From: WQUF01 sp031549885
GTDB lineage: Bacteria > Bacillota > Clostridia > Clostridiales > Clostridiaceae
Length of the DNA stretch: 51,331 bases
Assembly (NCBI GenBank): GCA_031549885.1
Contig: JAVBPD010000083.1
Coordinates: 1 to 51,331 of the forward strand
Direction of reading: 5' to 3'
The notes under the pieces were generated by a model. The model saw nothing but the letters and a program-made list of their open reading frames with translations, was not told the DNA's origin and made no database searches. This document shows, one piece after another, positions 34,012 through 43,921 of this stretch; position 1 is the stretch's first letter; every line of letters starts with the position of its first letter. A program made the translations under genes and the position numbers.

Positions 34012-34209
34012 ATGCCTAAAATGAAAACACATAGAGGAGCAGCTAAAAGATTCAGAAAAACTGGAACTGGTCAATTTAAAAGAGGTAAAGCATTTAGAAG
34101 TCATATTTTAACTAAAAAATCATCAAAGAGAAAGAGAAATCTTAGAAAAGGTGGCTTAATTTCTAAAACGCAGCTTAAAACCTATAAAAAATTGTTGCCA
34201 TATGTTTAG
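34012..34209 (+). CDS. rpmI: 50S ribosomal protein L35
   Basis: A basic 65-residue protein starting MPKMKTHRGAAKRF, the standard L35 start. An in-frame ATG occurs at 33997, but GGAGGAG before 34012 and the family N-terminus fix the later start. It lies between infC and rplT as usual. Confidence 0.97.
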   Translation: MPKMKTHRGAAKRFRKTGTGQFKRGKAFRSHILTKKSSKRKRNLRKGGLISKTQLKTYKKLLPYV

Positions 34210-34231
34210 CGCTTAGAAGGAGGAGATTTAA

Positions 34232-34588
34232 ATGTCAAGAGTAAAAAGGGCTGTTCATGCTCGTAAAAATCATAAAAAAGTATTAAAATTAGCAAAAGGT
34301 TACTATGGAGCTAAATCAAAATTATTTAAGACTGCAAATGAAACTGTAATAAGAGCACTTAGAAATGCTTATGTTGGAAGAAGACTTAGAAAAAGAGATT
34401 TTAGAAGATTATGGATTGCAAGAATAAATGCAGCAACTAGAATGAATGGACTTTCATATTCAAAATTTATGAATGGGATTAAGCTTGCAGGTATTGAAAT
34501 AAATAGAAAAATGCTTTCTGAAATAGCAATTCACGATCCAAGTTCATTTAACAAACTTGTAGATATAGCTAAAAAGAAGCTTGCATAA
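34232..34588 (+). CDS. rplT: 50S ribosomal protein L20
   Basis: A 118-residue basic protein with the L20 start MSRVKRAVHARKNHKKVLKLAKGY (shown in part by its first residues SRVKRAVHARK). It binds 23S rRNA early in assembly and, in Firmicutes, represses its own operon through the leader. AAGGAGGAG precedes the ATG. Confidence 0.97.
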   Translation: MSRVKRAVHARKNHKKVLKLAKGYYGAKSKLFKTANETVIRALRNAYVGRRLRKRDFRRLWIARINAATRMNGLSYSKFMNGIKLAGIEINRKMLSEIAIHDPSSFNKLVDIAKKKLA

Positions 34589-34599
34589 AATAAGAAAAA

Positions 34600-34636
34600 G
34601 GGCTGTATAAGATGGTATCATCTTCTAGAGCTTTTT
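34600..34636 (+). terminator. predicted terminator after rplT
   Basis: A hairpin with stem 34609-34614/34619-34624 and an outer 34601-34604/34629-34632 pairing, followed by T5. Confidence 0.6.
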
Positions 34637-34721
34637 AATTTTAAAAAAAACAAATTTAATACTTAAATATAAAATATTTGTTTAATTTTTAAATTTGATA
34701 TATATTTTGAGGTATATATAA

Positions 34722-36086
34722 ATGAAAGAAAAATTTGCAAATAAGCTTAAATTGACTCCAGTTCAAGTTTTATCCATAGGATTTGCAATTTTAATATTAA
34801 TAGGAGCAACTCTTTTAACGTTACCTATATCCACTAATAAGGGCATACATACTCCTTTTTTAGATTGTTTATTTACTGCAACGTCAGCACTTTGTGTTAC
34901 AGGACTTATTACGTTAGACCCAGGAACTCATTGGAATTATTTTGGTAGAACTATACTAATGTTTTTAATTGAAATAGGCGGTCTTGGATTTATGACATTT
35001 TCTATTTTAATATCTTTGATATTAGGAAGAAAGATAACATTATCTGAAAGGCTTATTGTACAAGAAGCTTTTAATTCATTAAATATACAAGGCCTTGTAA
35101 AAATGACAAAAAGTGTGTTAAAGTTTACATTTGGGATTGAAGGTATTGCTGCAATTATTTTATCTACTCAGTTTATACCTGAATTTGGTTTTTTAAAAGG
35201 TTTATACTATGGAGTATTTCATGCTGTATCTGCATTTTGTAATGCTGGCTTTGATATTTTGGGGCTAGAATATGGCCCTTTTAAAAATATGATTAGTGTT
35301 AATCAAAATCCAGTTATTATAATATGTATAGCATTTTTAATTATAATAGGCGGTATTGGATTTGGAGTTATAATTGAGCTATATGCATATACAAGATCAA
35401 AAAGAAAAATGTCTCTTCATGCAAAACTTACACTTATAGTCACTACATCATTATTAATTTTAGGAGCTATATTATTCTTTGTTTTTGAGCATAATAATCC
35501 AAATACCATGGGGAATATGAATATTTTTAATAAAATATTAAATTCTTTTTTTGCGTCAGTTACTCCTAGAACAGCTGGTTTTGCATCAATTAGTACAACA
35601 GGTATGATAGGATCAAGTAAGCTTTTGACAATTATTCTTATGTTTATTGGAGGATCACCAGGTTCAACTGCAGGTGGAGTTAAAACTGTTACCTTTGCAG
35701 TTGTCATAGTATCCATTTATCATTCTATTCGAGGTCATGAAGATACTACTTTATTTAAAAAGTCTATATCAAAGGATCTTATTAAAAAAGCATTTACAGT
35801 TTTTATAACAGGATTTTTACTAGTGGTTATCATGACTATGCTTTTAAGTATAATAGAAGGAAATAAAGGGAGCCTTGAAACCTACCTTTATGAAGTTACT
35901 TCAGCATTTGGAACTGTTGGACTTTCTTTAGATTATTCACCTAAGCTTCACTGGGTTAGCAAAATATTAATATCATTTACTATGTATCTTGGAAGAGTAG
36001 GTCCACTTACAGTTGCAATAGCACTAGGTAGAACTAAAACGGTTGGTCATATAAAATATCCAGAAGAAAAAATACTAATTGGGTAG
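34722..36086 (+). CDS. ktrB: TrkH/KtrB family potassium uptake protein
   Basis: The 454-residue membrane protein has four pore-loop repeats, as in the TrkH/KtrB/HKT superfamily. The filter segments are TSALCVTGLI, HAVSAFCNAGFD, VTPRTAGFAS and TSAFGTVGLS, each with its key glycine. With the RCK protein next door it forms a Ktr-type K+ (or Na+-coupled K+) channel-transporter. The symbol is by family; the Trk/Ktr split is not certain. The regulatory subunit gene starts 9 bases after its stop. Confidence 0.92.
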   Translation: MKEKFANKLKLTPVQVLSIGFAILILIGATLLTLPISTNKGIHTPFLDCLFTATSALCVTGLITLDPGTHWNYFGRTILMFLIEIGGLGFMTFSILISLILGRKITLSERLIVQEAFNSLNIQGLVKMTKSVLKFTFGIEGIAAIILSTQFIPEFGFLKGLYYGVFHAVSAFCNAGFDILGLEYGPFKNMISVNQNPVIIICIAFLIIIGGIGFGVIIELYAYTRSKRKMSLHAKLTLIVTTSLLILGAILFFVFEHNNPNTMGNMNIFNKILNSFFASVTPRTAGFASISTTGMIGSSKLLTIILMFIGGSPGSTAGGVKTVTFAVVIVSIYHSIRGHEDTTLFKKSISKDLIKKAFTVFITGFLLVVIMTMLLSIIEGNKGSLETYLYEVTSAFGTVGLSLDYSPKLHWVSKILISFTMYLGRVGPLTVAIALGRTKTVGHIKYPEEKILIG

Positions 36087-36095
36087 AGGTGTAAA

Positions 36096-36755
36096 ATGGC
36101 AAATAAACAATATATAGTAATTGGCCTTGGAAGATTTGGATCTTCTGTTGCTAAAACCTTGTATAAACTTGATTGTGAAGTTGTTGCTGTGGATTCTGAT
36201 GTTCATAAAGTTGAGGAAATTTCAGATTTTGTAACGCATTCAATGTGCTTTGATGCTACTGATGAAGCAGCGCTTAAACAGCTTGGTGTGTCAAATTTTG
36301 ATGTGGCAGTAGTTGCGATTGGTTCAGACATTCAAGCATCTATTATGGTAACTTTAGCGCTTAAAGAATTAGGAGTTCCATTTATTGTTTCAAAATCATC
36401 TAATAAAATACATTCAAAGATTTTATATAAAATAGGAGCAGATAAAGTAATTCAACCTGAAAATGATATTGGTATTAGAATTGCACATAACATTGTTTCT
36501 TCTAGCGTTCTAGACTATATACAATTATCAGATGATTATCGCGTAAATGAGCTGGTTGTTCCAGATGAATGGACGGATAAAAGTATATATGAAATGAACT
36601 TTAGAGAAAAATATCATATAAGCGTTGTTGCTATTAAAAGAGAAAAAGAAATAATAGTTTCACCTAATAATGAAGATGTATTGAGAGATGGAGATATTAT
36701 AGTTTGCATTTGTAAAAACCAAGACATAGATAAAATAACTTCATTTTTACGGTAA
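36096..36755 (+). CDS. ktrA: KtrA/TrkA-type regulatory RCK protein
   Basis: The 219-residue cytoplasmic ring protein gates the Ktr potassium pore. It has an RCK_N domain with a Rossmann start YIVIGLGRFGSSVAKTL (about residues 5-21) that binds ATP/ADP or NAD, followed by an RCK_C domain (about 140-219). The GRFG motif is typical of KtrA/KtrC. It is in an operon with the pore gene. Confidence 0.92.
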   Translation: MANKQYIVIGLGRFGSSVAKTLYKLDCEVVAVDSDVHKVEEISDFVTHSMCFDATDEAALKQLGVSNFDVAVVAIGSDIQASIMVTLALKELGVPFIVSKSSNKIHSKILYKIGADKVIQPENDIGIRIAHNIVSSSVLDYIQLSDDYRVNELVVPDEWTDKSIYEMNFREKYHISVVAIKREKEIIVSPNNEDVLRDGDIIVCICKNQDIDKITSFLR

Positions 36756-36761
36756 GATAGT

Positions 36762-37544
36762 ATGATAGAAAGAATTGATAAAGAAAATAACATAGTTAAA
36801 AATATTAAAAAGCTGCATATGAAAAAATATAGAGTTGAGGAAAAAAAGTTTTTAGTGGAAGGGTGGAAGCTTGTTAAAGAAGTTGTGAAATCTATTTTTG
36901 CTATTAATTTAATTGTAGTTAGTGAAAGCGCTTTAAATGAATGGGAAAATAGCTTTATAAAAGAATCCTATGAGGGAAATGTATACATAGTTAAGGATTC
37001 TATTTTTAAATCACTTTGTTTAACAGATACACCTCAAGGAATTATTGCAGTGGTTTCATCTAAAAATTATAAATTTACTATTACAACTGATGTCTATGTT
37101 TATTTAGATTCTATACAAGATCCAGGAAATATGGGCACTATTATAAGAACATCTCATGCAGCAGGAATAAAAGGTATAATACTATCAAAGGGATGTGTTG
37201 ATATACTTAATGACAAAGTAATAAGGGCTTCAATGGGATCTATGTTTCATGTTCCGTATTTTATAGATCAAAATTATTATTATTTAAAGGAATTAAAAAA
37301 TAGAGGGTATAGAATAATTGCAGGATCTTTAAATTCAGAAAAAGATTTTTATGATATTGATTTTTCAGGAAAAATTGTTATAATATTTGGTAATGAAGGA
37401 AATGGTATAACTGAAGAAGCTTCTAAAATTGTATCTGAAGATTTCAGAATACCAATGCCTGGAGGGGCAGAATCTTTAAATGTTTCAGTGGCGTCAGGCA
37501 TAATAATATATGAAGCTATTAAAAAAAGAGAGAATAAACTATGA
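36762..37544 (+). CDS. TrmH/SpoU family RNA 2'-O-methyltransferase
   Basis: The 260-residue protein has an N-terminal L30e-like substrate domain and a C-terminal SPOUT knot. Motif 1 is DSIQDPGNMGTIIRTSHAAG (conserved N and R), motif 2 is IIFGNEGNGI and motif 3 is MPGGAESLNVSVASG. It probably methylates the ribose of an rRNA or tRNA. Target is unknown. It lies just before pheS, a common clostridial and bacillar arrangement. Confidence 0.92.
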   Translation: MIERIDKENNIVKNIKKLHMKKYRVEEKKFLVEGWKLVKEVVKSIFAINLIVVSESALNEWENSFIKESYEGNVYIVKDSIFKSLCLTDTPQGIIAVVSSKNYKFTITTDVYVYLDSIQDPGNMGTIIRTSHAAGIKGIILSKGCVDILNDKVIRASMGSMFHVPYFIDQNYYYLKELKNRGYRIIAGSLNSEKDFYDIDFSGKIVIIFGNEGNGITEEASKIVSEDFRIPMPGGAESLNVSVASGIIIYEAIKKRENKL

Positions 37545-37767
37545 CGGAGAGAGTAATCTATTAAAGTTTATTAAAGAGAGGGATTGCATTTTGCTGAAAG
37601 CTTTTCTATAAATAAAATAGATGAAGTTCACTCCTTGAGTTCTTAGGGTGAAATTAAGTAGTCTTAAGCGCGTAATTTGCGTTAAAAAAAGAGTGGGTAT
37701 AATTAAATTTATACCAATTTGGGTGGCACCACGATAAACTCGTCCCATTTTTTGGGATGAGTTTTTT
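37545..37767 (+). promoter_or_regulatory. T-box leader of pheST
   Basis: A leader with AGAGAG near its 5' end, the T-box sequence GGGTGGCACCACG (37721-37733) and a terminator of 10-bp stem (37738-37747 with 37753-37762) plus T6. A TTC in the GAAGTTCACTCC stretch is the likely Phe specifier. The promoter lies upstream in the preceding gene and was not clearly located. Confidence 0.92.
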
Positions 37768-37789
37768 ATTTTATATAAGGAGAAAAAAT

Positions 37790-38860
37790 ATGAGCAAATT
37801 AAAAGAAATCATAAAAAAAAATCGTGAAAAATATTTAAAAATTAAAGAGCTTAATTCGATTTTAAATTTAGAAAACATAGAAGATAATGTTTTAGGACTT
37901 AATTTAGAGGGTTTAAATAATTTAAGGGTAAAATATTTAGGTAAAAATGGCGAAATTACTTCTCTATTAAAAAGCTTAGGATCTATTCCTAAAGAAGATA
38001 GACCTGAAATTGGTAAGCTAATTAATGATGTTAAAGCAGAAGTTGAAAATATTATTGCAGATGCTATTGAAAAAATTAAGATTTTAGAAAAGGAAAGAAA
38101 ACTTAATTTAGAAAAAATAGATATTTCACTACCAGGTATTAGAAATTTTGTTGGACATAGGCACCCTCTTGTATCTGCTCTTAATGATATGAAGGAAATA
38201 TTTTTAAGCCTTGGTTATACAGTGGAAGAAGGCCCTGAAGTTGAACTTGATTATTATAATTTTGAAGCATTAAACATTCCTGTAACCCACCCTGCAAGAG
38301 GAGAAAGCGACACTTTTTATTTAAGCGATGATTTAGTGCTTAGGACACATACTTCACCTGTGCAAATAAGAACTATGGAAAGGCAAAAACCTCCAATTAA
38401 GATCATAGCTCCAGGTAAAGTGTTTAGAACTGATGATTTAGATCCAACACATTCACCAGCATTTCATCAAATTGAAGGCTTAGTAGTAGATAAGGGCATT
38501 ACATTTTCTGATTTAAAAGGAACACTTGAACTTGTAGCAAAGAGAATGTTTGGCGAGGATGTTAAAACTAAATTTAGACCTCATCATTTCCCTTTTACAG
38601 AGCCTTCTGCTGAAATGGATGCTAGCTGCTTTGTATGCAAAGGAAAGGGATGCAGCGTGTGCAAGGGCAGCGGCTGGATAGAGCTTTTAGGATGTGGCAT
38701 GGTTCATCCAAAGGTTTTAGAGAACTGCAATATAGACCCTGAAGTTTATTCAGGATTTGCTTTTGGAATGGGCATTGACAGAATTGTAATGATGAAATAT
38801 GGAATAGACCATGTGAAACATCTATATGAAAGCGATATGAGATTTTTAGATCAATTTTAA
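37790..38860 (+). CDS. pheS: phenylalanine--tRNA ligase alpha subunit
   Basis: The catalytic subunit of PheRS, 356 residues. It has an N-terminal coiled coil, the conserved HPL start of the core (VGHRHPLVSALN), motif 2 RTHTSPVQIRTM and PGKVFRTDDLDPTHSPAFHQIEGL, and motif 3 GFAFGMGIDRIVMMKYGI. The cysteine-rich CFVCKGKGCSVCKGSGW insertion is a family feature. An in-frame start at 37757 lies in the leader terminator; AAGGAG before the ATG at 37790 decides the start. Confidence 0.96.
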   Translation: MSKLKEIIKKNREKYLKIKELNSILNLENIEDNVLGLNLEGLNNLRVKYLGKNGEITSLLKSLGSIPKEDRPEIGKLINDVKAEVENIIADAIEKIKILEKERKLNLEKIDISLPGIRNFVGHRHPLVSALNDMKEIFLSLGYTVEEGPEVELDYYNFEALNIPVTHPARGESDTFYLSDDLVLRTHTSPVQIRTMERQKPPIKIIAPGKVFRTDDLDPTHSPAFHQIEGLVVDKGITFSDLKGTLELVAKRMFGEDVKTKFRPHHFPFTEPSAEMDASCFVCKGKGCSVCKGSGWIELLGCGMVHPKVLENCNIDPEVYSGFAFGMGIDRIVMMKYGIDHVKHLYESDMRFLDQF

Positions 38861-38872
38861 GAGGTGATAGTG

Positions 38873-41233
38873 ATGAAAGTACCAATTAACTGGTTAAAAG
38901 ATTACGTTAATATAAATGTATCTCCTAAAGAATTAGGAGATATTCTAACCCTAACAGGATCAAAAGTTGAAGAGATCATAACAAATGGAGAGGATATTTC
39001 AAATGTTGTAGTATCACAAATTAAGAAAATAGAAAAACATCCTGATGCAGATAAACTTTTTATATGTGAGGCTGACATTGGAAAAGAAGTAGTTCAAATT
39101 GTTACAGCTGCTACAAATATGAAAGAAAATGATAAGGTGCCTGTTGCGCTCCATGGATCTACACTTCATGGAGGTAAGGAAATTAAAAAAGGAAAATTAA
39201 GAGGAGTAATGTCTAATGGAATGTTTTGTTCTACAGAAGAATTAGGATTACCTGAGGGGCACGTCCATGGTCTTATGATACTTCCTGAGGATGCTCCAGT
39301 TGGATGCGATATTAAAGAGTATTTAAATTTAAATTCCTCTGTTGTAGATTTTGAAATAACATCAAATAGACCAGATTGTTTAAGCGTTATTGGAATTGCA
39401 CGAGAAACATCAGCAAGCTTAAACGAGAAAATTAATTACCCTAATTTAGAGTATGAGCCAAATTGCACAGAAAAACTCTCTGATAATCTTAAAGTTTTAA
39501 TAAAAAGCGATTTATGCAAAAGGTACATTGCTTTAGGAATTAAAAATGTAAAAATAAAGGAAAGCAGCGAATTTATAAAAACAAGGCTTTTAGAAGCTGG
39601 AGTTAGATGTATAAACAATATTGTAGATATTACAAACTTTGTAATGCTTGAATATGGAATTCCAATACATGCTTTTGATAGAAGAGAAATTAAATCAGGT
39701 ACTATTGTTGTAGATACTGGATTTGAAGGGGAAGTTTTTGTAAGCTTAGATGATGTTAAAAGAACACTTCCAAAGGATTGTCTAAGGATAAAAGATGGTG
39801 AAAATACGATAGGCATTGCGGGTATTATGGGGGGACTTAACTCTGAAATAAAAGATGATACAACAGAAGTGGTAATAGAAATAGCAAATTTTAATGGCTA
39901 TAATATTAGAAAAAATTCAAATAAACTTTCCTTAAGAACTGAAGCATCAACAAGGTTTGAAAAAGGTCTTGATGAAAATATGTGCCATATTGTAAAAGAC
40001 AGAATTGCTTCACTTGTTTTAGAATATAAAATAGGAGAAGTAATGGATGGATTTATAGATGTATATGAAAATCCTGCTTGTGAAAAGACATTAGAGGTTT
40101 CATCTGAATATATAAATAAATTTTTAGGCATTAATATTTCTGCTTTAGAAATGAAGGAGTATTTAGATAGATTAGAGCTTTATACTAAAATAAATGGTGA
40201 TATTTTAACAATTAAAGTTCCTACATTTAGAAAAGATATTGAGTTAAGAGAAGATATAGCAGAAGAAGTTGCCAGGATGTATGGTTATAATAAAATTCCA
40301 AATACCTATGATAAATTAACTACAACGTCATCTGGAGAAAGCTTTTATCAAAAATCTGTTAAAAGGTTAGAGGATATATTAATTGGATGTGGTATTAATG
40401 AATCTATAAATTATCCGTTTGTATCACCAAGGATATTTGATAAAATAAGAATACCAAAAGATTCTAATTTAAGAGATGCTTTAACAATTAAGAATCCTTT
40501 AGGGGAAGACTTTAGCATAATGAGGACAACTACCATTCCATCCATGCTTGAAGGGCTTTCTAGAAATTACTCTAGAAATAACAAAAGCGCTAGGTTATTT
40601 GAAATTGGAAAGAGATACTTTAAACAGGACAAAAAGCTCCCAAATGAAGTGAATACTTTAACAATTGGAATGTATGGAGAAGTAGATTTTTATAATTTAA
40701 AAGGAGTCATTGAAGTTATACTAGAGTCTTTTAAAATTAACAAGGAAAAGTATGAAAGGGAAATAAATGAAACTTTTCACCCAGGTAAAACTGCATCATT
40801 AATTATAAAGGGAAAAAACATTGGAGTGTTTGGAGAAATCCATCCAGATGTTTTAGAAAATTATGATATTAATGTTTCTTGTTATGTGGCAGAATTAAAT
40901 TTAGATTTGTTAATAGGAAATATAAATGATGAGTTTAAATACACTCCTCTTCCTAAGTATCCTTCTACAACTAGAGATATTTCAATCTTAATTGATGATG
41001 AAACTTTAGCTATGAAAATAAAAGATTCTATAATTAATTTTTCTGATTTGGTGGAGAGTGTAAAGTTAATAGATATATATAAGGGCTCTCAAATACCTAA
41101 AGGTAAAAAAAGCTTAACATTTAATATAAGTTATAGAAGTATTAAAAAGACACTGACCGATGAAGAGATTAATGTAGTTCATTCTAAAATTGTTAGAAGT
41201 ATTGAATCTAAATTTAATGCTGAGTTAAGATGA
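38873..41233 (+). CDS. pheT: phenylalanine--tRNA ligase beta subunit
   Basis: The 786-residue subunit carries a tRNA-binding OB domain near the start (about 40-150), the B3/B4 editing domain, B5, a catalytic-like core and a C-terminal ferredoxin-fold anticodon domain (YPSTTRDISI to the end). It forms the (alpha-beta)2 enzyme with PheS. GTG codons at 38864 and 38870 precede the ATG at 38873; AAGAGG spacing and the typical MKVPINWLKDYV start favour the ATG. Confidence 0.96.
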   Translation: MKVPINWLKDYVNINVSPKELGDILTLTGSKVEEIITNGEDISNVVVSQIKKIEKHPDADKLFICEADIGKEVVQIVTAATNMKENDKVPVALHGSTLHGGKEIKKGKLRGVMSNGMFCSTEELGLPEGHVHGLMILPEDAPVGCDIKEYLNLNSSVVDFEITSNRPDCLSVIGIARETSASLNEKINYPNLEYEPNCTEKLSDNLKVLIKSDLCKRYIALGIKNVKIKESSEFIKTRLLEAGVRCINNIVDITNFVMLEYGIPIHAFDRREIKSGTIVVDTGFEGEVFVSLDDVKRTLPKDCLRIKDGENTIGIAGIMGGLNSEIKDDTTEVVIEIANFNGYNIRKNSNKLSLRTEASTRFEKGLDENMCHIVKDRIASLVLEYKIGEVMDGFIDVYENPACEKTLEVSSEYINKFLGINISALEMKEYLDRLELYTKINGDILTIKVPTFRKDIELREDIAEEVARMYGYNKIPNTYDKLTTTSSGESFYQKSVKRLEDILIGCGINESINYPFVSPRIFDKIRIPKDSNLRDALTIKNPLGEDFSIMRTTTIPSMLEGLSRNYSRNNKSARLFEIGKRYFKQDKKLPNEVNTLTIGMYGEVDFYNLKGVIEVILESFKINKEKYEREINETFHPGKTASLIIKGKNIGVFGEIHPDVLENYDINVSCYVAELNLDLLIGNINDEFKYTPLPKYPSTTRDISILIDDETLAMKIKDSIINFSDLVESVKLIDIYKGSQIPKGKKSLTFNISYRSIKKTLTDEEINVVHSKIVRSIESKFNAELR

Positions 41234-41299
41234 AAATTTTAATTCACATTATAGTAAGTTTATGCTAAAATAACTTTATAAATGGGAAAGGGTGCTTTT

Positions 41300-41602
41300 A
41301 TGAATGTTGTAAGTGTAACAATTAACGGAATACAACTAAAAATTAAAGGAACAGAAAATTCTGAGTATATTTTTAAAGTTGCAAAAATAGTTGAAGCGCT
41401 TTATAATAAATTGCATGATAACAACAGTAAATTAAGCATTCACGAGTTATATGTTTTAACTGCAATTAATGCTGTAGATGAGATGTTAAAGTTAAATGAT
41501 GAATTAAACAAATTAGAAGAAGAAAAAGATAATTTAGAAAAAGAATGTCTAGAATTAAAAAATAAGCTAAAAAAATATGAAGTTAAAGACATTAGTAATT
41601 AG
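41300..41602 (+). CDS. zapA: cell division protein ZapA
   Basis: A 100-residue protein that bundles FtsZ filaments at midcell. The ZapA domain is at the start (VSVTINGIQLKIKGTE), with an ISIHEL-like ALNA region (LYVLTAINAVDEM) and a C-terminal coiled coil rich in Glu and Leu. An AAAGGG site precedes the ATG; an ATG at 41282 has none. zapA follows pheT in many Firmicutes. Confidence 0.9.
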   Translation: MNVVSVTINGIQLKIKGTENSEYIFKVAKIVEALYNKLHDNNSKLSIHELYVLTAINAVDEMLKLNDELNKLEEEKDNLEKECLELKNKLKKYEVKDISN

Positions 41603-41615
41603 ATAAAAATAAGAA

Positions 41616-41650
41616 TTAAAATCCCCCTTATTTGGGGGATTTTAATTTAA
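41616..41650 (+). terminator. rho-independent terminator after zapA
   Basis: A 12-bp stem (41616-41627 with 41634-41645) with a core of five G-C pairs, followed by T-rich DNA. Confidence 0.85.
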
Positions 41651-41717
41651 AAGATGATTCTTATATTAAAAAAAATTAAGCAATATTTAATTGAAAATAT
41701 TTTAGGGGTTGATATCC

Positions 41718-42479
41718 ATGCCATCTGTTGGGGCTCATTATAAATTTGGTCAAATTACTCTTGGAAATCTTAACTTTGAGCAGAAGGAAATAATAAATGA
41801 GAATAAAGAAATGTTTGACTTAGGGCTCCAAGGACCAGACATTTTGTTTTTCTACAAACCATATATTAAAAATTCTATTTCAAATATTGGTCATCAAATA
41901 CATAGTAAAAAGGCAGTTATGTTTTTTGGTGAAATGTTTTTTTATGATAATGTAGTGGAAAACAGAAGGAAATTAGCTTATTTGCTTGGATGCATATGTC
42001 ACTATTGTTTAGATAAAAACTCTCATCTTTTTATAAATGAAATGACTCAAGTTCCTGTAGAACATAGAGTTATTGAAGCTGAATTAGATGCTAGTATAAT
42101 AAACGAATATAATTTACCTAAAACCCGTTATCAGTATATTACAAATAATAAAATTGATATTATTGTGCTTTCAGAAATATATTCAATGGTTGGAAGAAGT
42201 GATTTAAAAAAATCAATTAGGGACATGAGAAAATACATAAAAATGTTAGATAAACCTGAAAACATAATTATGCTTGAAAAGGTTTTGTCCATTGATAGAA
42301 CATTTTCTTCTCTTTGTATAATGGATAAAAAAAATTATAAAGAGGAAGTTAAAAAGCTGTTGGTTATTTTTCATGAATCATTAAATGAAGCAATACAATT
42401 AGTAGATGAATTTTATGATTTATATAATGGAAAAATTAATAGTTTGACAAAATTTATGAGCAATTTTGAAGGAATATAA
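41718..42479 (+). CDS. zinc-dependent phospholipase C family protein
   Basis: A 253-residue protein of the Zn_dep_PLPC family. The metal-site histidines and aspartates are in PSVGAHYKFG (start), QGPDILFFY, GHQIHSK and CHYCLDKNSH. There is no signal peptide, so it is an intracellular member and not a secreted alpha-toxin. Such proteins are common in clostridia and their substrates are unknown. A TTG at 41709 is in frame, but AGGGG spacing supports the ATG at 41718. Confidence 0.82.
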   Translation: MPSVGAHYKFGQITLGNLNFEQKEIINENKEMFDLGLQGPDILFFYKPYIKNSISNIGHQIHSKKAVMFFGEMFFYDNVVENRRKLAYLLGCICHYCLDKNSHLFINEMTQVPVEHRVIEAELDASIINEYNLPKTRYQYITNNKIDIIVLSEIYSMVGRSDLKKSIRDMRKYIKMLDKPENIIMLEKVLSIDRTFSSLCIMDKKNYKEEVKKLLVIFHESLNEAIQLVDEFYDLYNGKINSLTKFMSNFEGI

Positions 42480-42482
42480 AAA

Positions 42483-43007
42483 ATGGAAATTAAAGGCAAG
42501 AAAATCGTTTTAAGTACAGCTGACTTTTGTGATTTAGACTTTATATGTGAAGTTGAATTAAATAAAGATCTATGGAAATATGAAGAGTATGTAGAAAAAA
42601 ATATTGAAACTATTAAAAGTTTATATATAGATAGAATTAATCAAAAGGTAAGGGCTTATGATTTTATTGTAAATGAATTTTCTACAGGAAATAAAGTAGG
42701 TATTGGGGACATTAGAGAGTATCATGGCTTTGAAAATTCTTGGGAAATAGGTTATGCAATACTTCCGCAGTTTCAAAACAGAGGTTTTGGAAGTGAAAGT
42801 GCAAAACTTCTTATAAATTATGGTTTTAAATATTTAAACGCAAAAAAAATGGTAGCCTTGTGCAATGTTGAAAACGCTAAATCTCAATTAGTTTTAGAAA
42901 ATTCTGGAATGATAAGAGAGAGTATATTTAAAAATGCCATATTTTGCAATGAAAGATGGGTTGATTTATATCTTTTCTCTGTTTTAAAAAGTGAATTTAA
43001 AGTATAA
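42483..43007 (+). CDS. GNAT family acetyltransferase (RimJ/RimL-like)
   Basis: The 174-residue protein has the GNAT core with the acetyl-CoA loop in LPQFQNRGFGSESAKLL (about residues 95-111) and the later NVENAKSQLVLENSGM segment typical of RimJ/RimL-type enzymes. It starts 3 bases after the phospholipase-like gene, so the two may be cotranscribed. Substrate is unknown. Confidence 0.88.
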   Translation: MEIKGKKIVLSTADFCDLDFICEVELNKDLWKYEEYVEKNIETIKSLYIDRINQKVRAYDFIVNEFSTGNKVGIGDIREYHGFENSWEIGYAILPQFQNRGFGSESAKLLINYGFKYLNAKKMVALCNVENAKSQLVLENSGMIRESIFKNAIFCNERWVDLYLFSVLKSEFKV

Positions 43008-43131
43008 AAACAGCTTAATTAAATTTAAATTAATTTAAGATCTTATTTATTTAAAATTTATTTATAGAAATTATATATGTATTTAGGTTATAATTTAGTA
43101 AATACAGTATTTAAATTTAGGGGTGGATAAG

Positions 43132-43815
43132 ATGCAAGCCATGTTTGAAATTGTTTTCTATGTAGTTTATTTGGGGTTCATTATGACACTTGGATACTTT
43201 TTATTGATAAACAAAAGTGGTTTCACAATACATAGCTTATTTGGAGCTATGGCCGTTATTGTAGCTCTTGGGCAGGGTTTTTATATTGTCACAAAAATAC
43301 TATCATTGTTAAATGCGCAGCATGATGGATATATAGCTTTAATTGGAATAGGAAGGCTTACAGATTCTCTTACGGTAACATTGTTTTTTTTATTTCTTTA
43401 TTTAGTTTATAAATTACAATATTCAGTAAACAATCAAAATGTAGTAGAAGTAATATTTTATATTTTAGTAGTTATTAGAATAATATTGTGCTTACTGCCA
43501 CAAAATCAATGGACAGATCCTAACCCATCTAGCACATGGGCAATATATAGGAGCATACCATTTTTTATTATAGGCATTTTATTGACAGCTTTATTTATTA
43601 AAGAAATTAAAATAAAAAAAGATAAAGACTTTATATTTATGCCTATTGCTATTTTTTTATCATTTTTATTTTATTTTCCAGTAGTTATGTGGTCAAATAA
43701 TAATTCTCTAGTTGGCTTTTTTATGGTACCAACATTATTATGCTATTTATGGATAATATGGATGGGATATACAGATTTAAAAAATACTGTTATTAATCCG
43801 GAAGTTCTAATATAA
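43132..43815 (+). CDS. seven-helix membrane protein of unknown function
   Basis: A 227-residue hydrophobic protein with seven predicted membrane helices and short loops. No catalytic motif is seen. A GTG at 43123 overlaps the AGGGGTGG ribosome site, so the ATG at 43132 is preferred. A TATAAT at 43089-43094 may be its -10 box, without a good -35. No family is recognised. Confidence 0.75.
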   Translation: MQAMFEIVFYVVYLGFIMTLGYFLLINKSGFTIHSLFGAMAVIVALGQGFYIVTKILSLLNAQHDGYIALIGIGRLTDSLTVTLFFLFLYLVYKLQYSVNNQNVVEVIFYILVVIRIILCLLPQNQWTDPNPSSTWAIYRSIPFFIIGILLTALFIKEIKIKKDKDFIFMPIAIFLSFLFYFPVVMWSNNNSLVGFFMVPTLLCYLWIIWMGYTDLKNTVINPEVLI

Positions 43816-43921
43816 ATTTTAGAAAATTAAAATTGATTATCATAAAAAAAGGTTATACAATATATAAAGGTATATAAAATCACAAATTAAATTATTATAA
43901 ATATTGTATGGAGAATTTTAG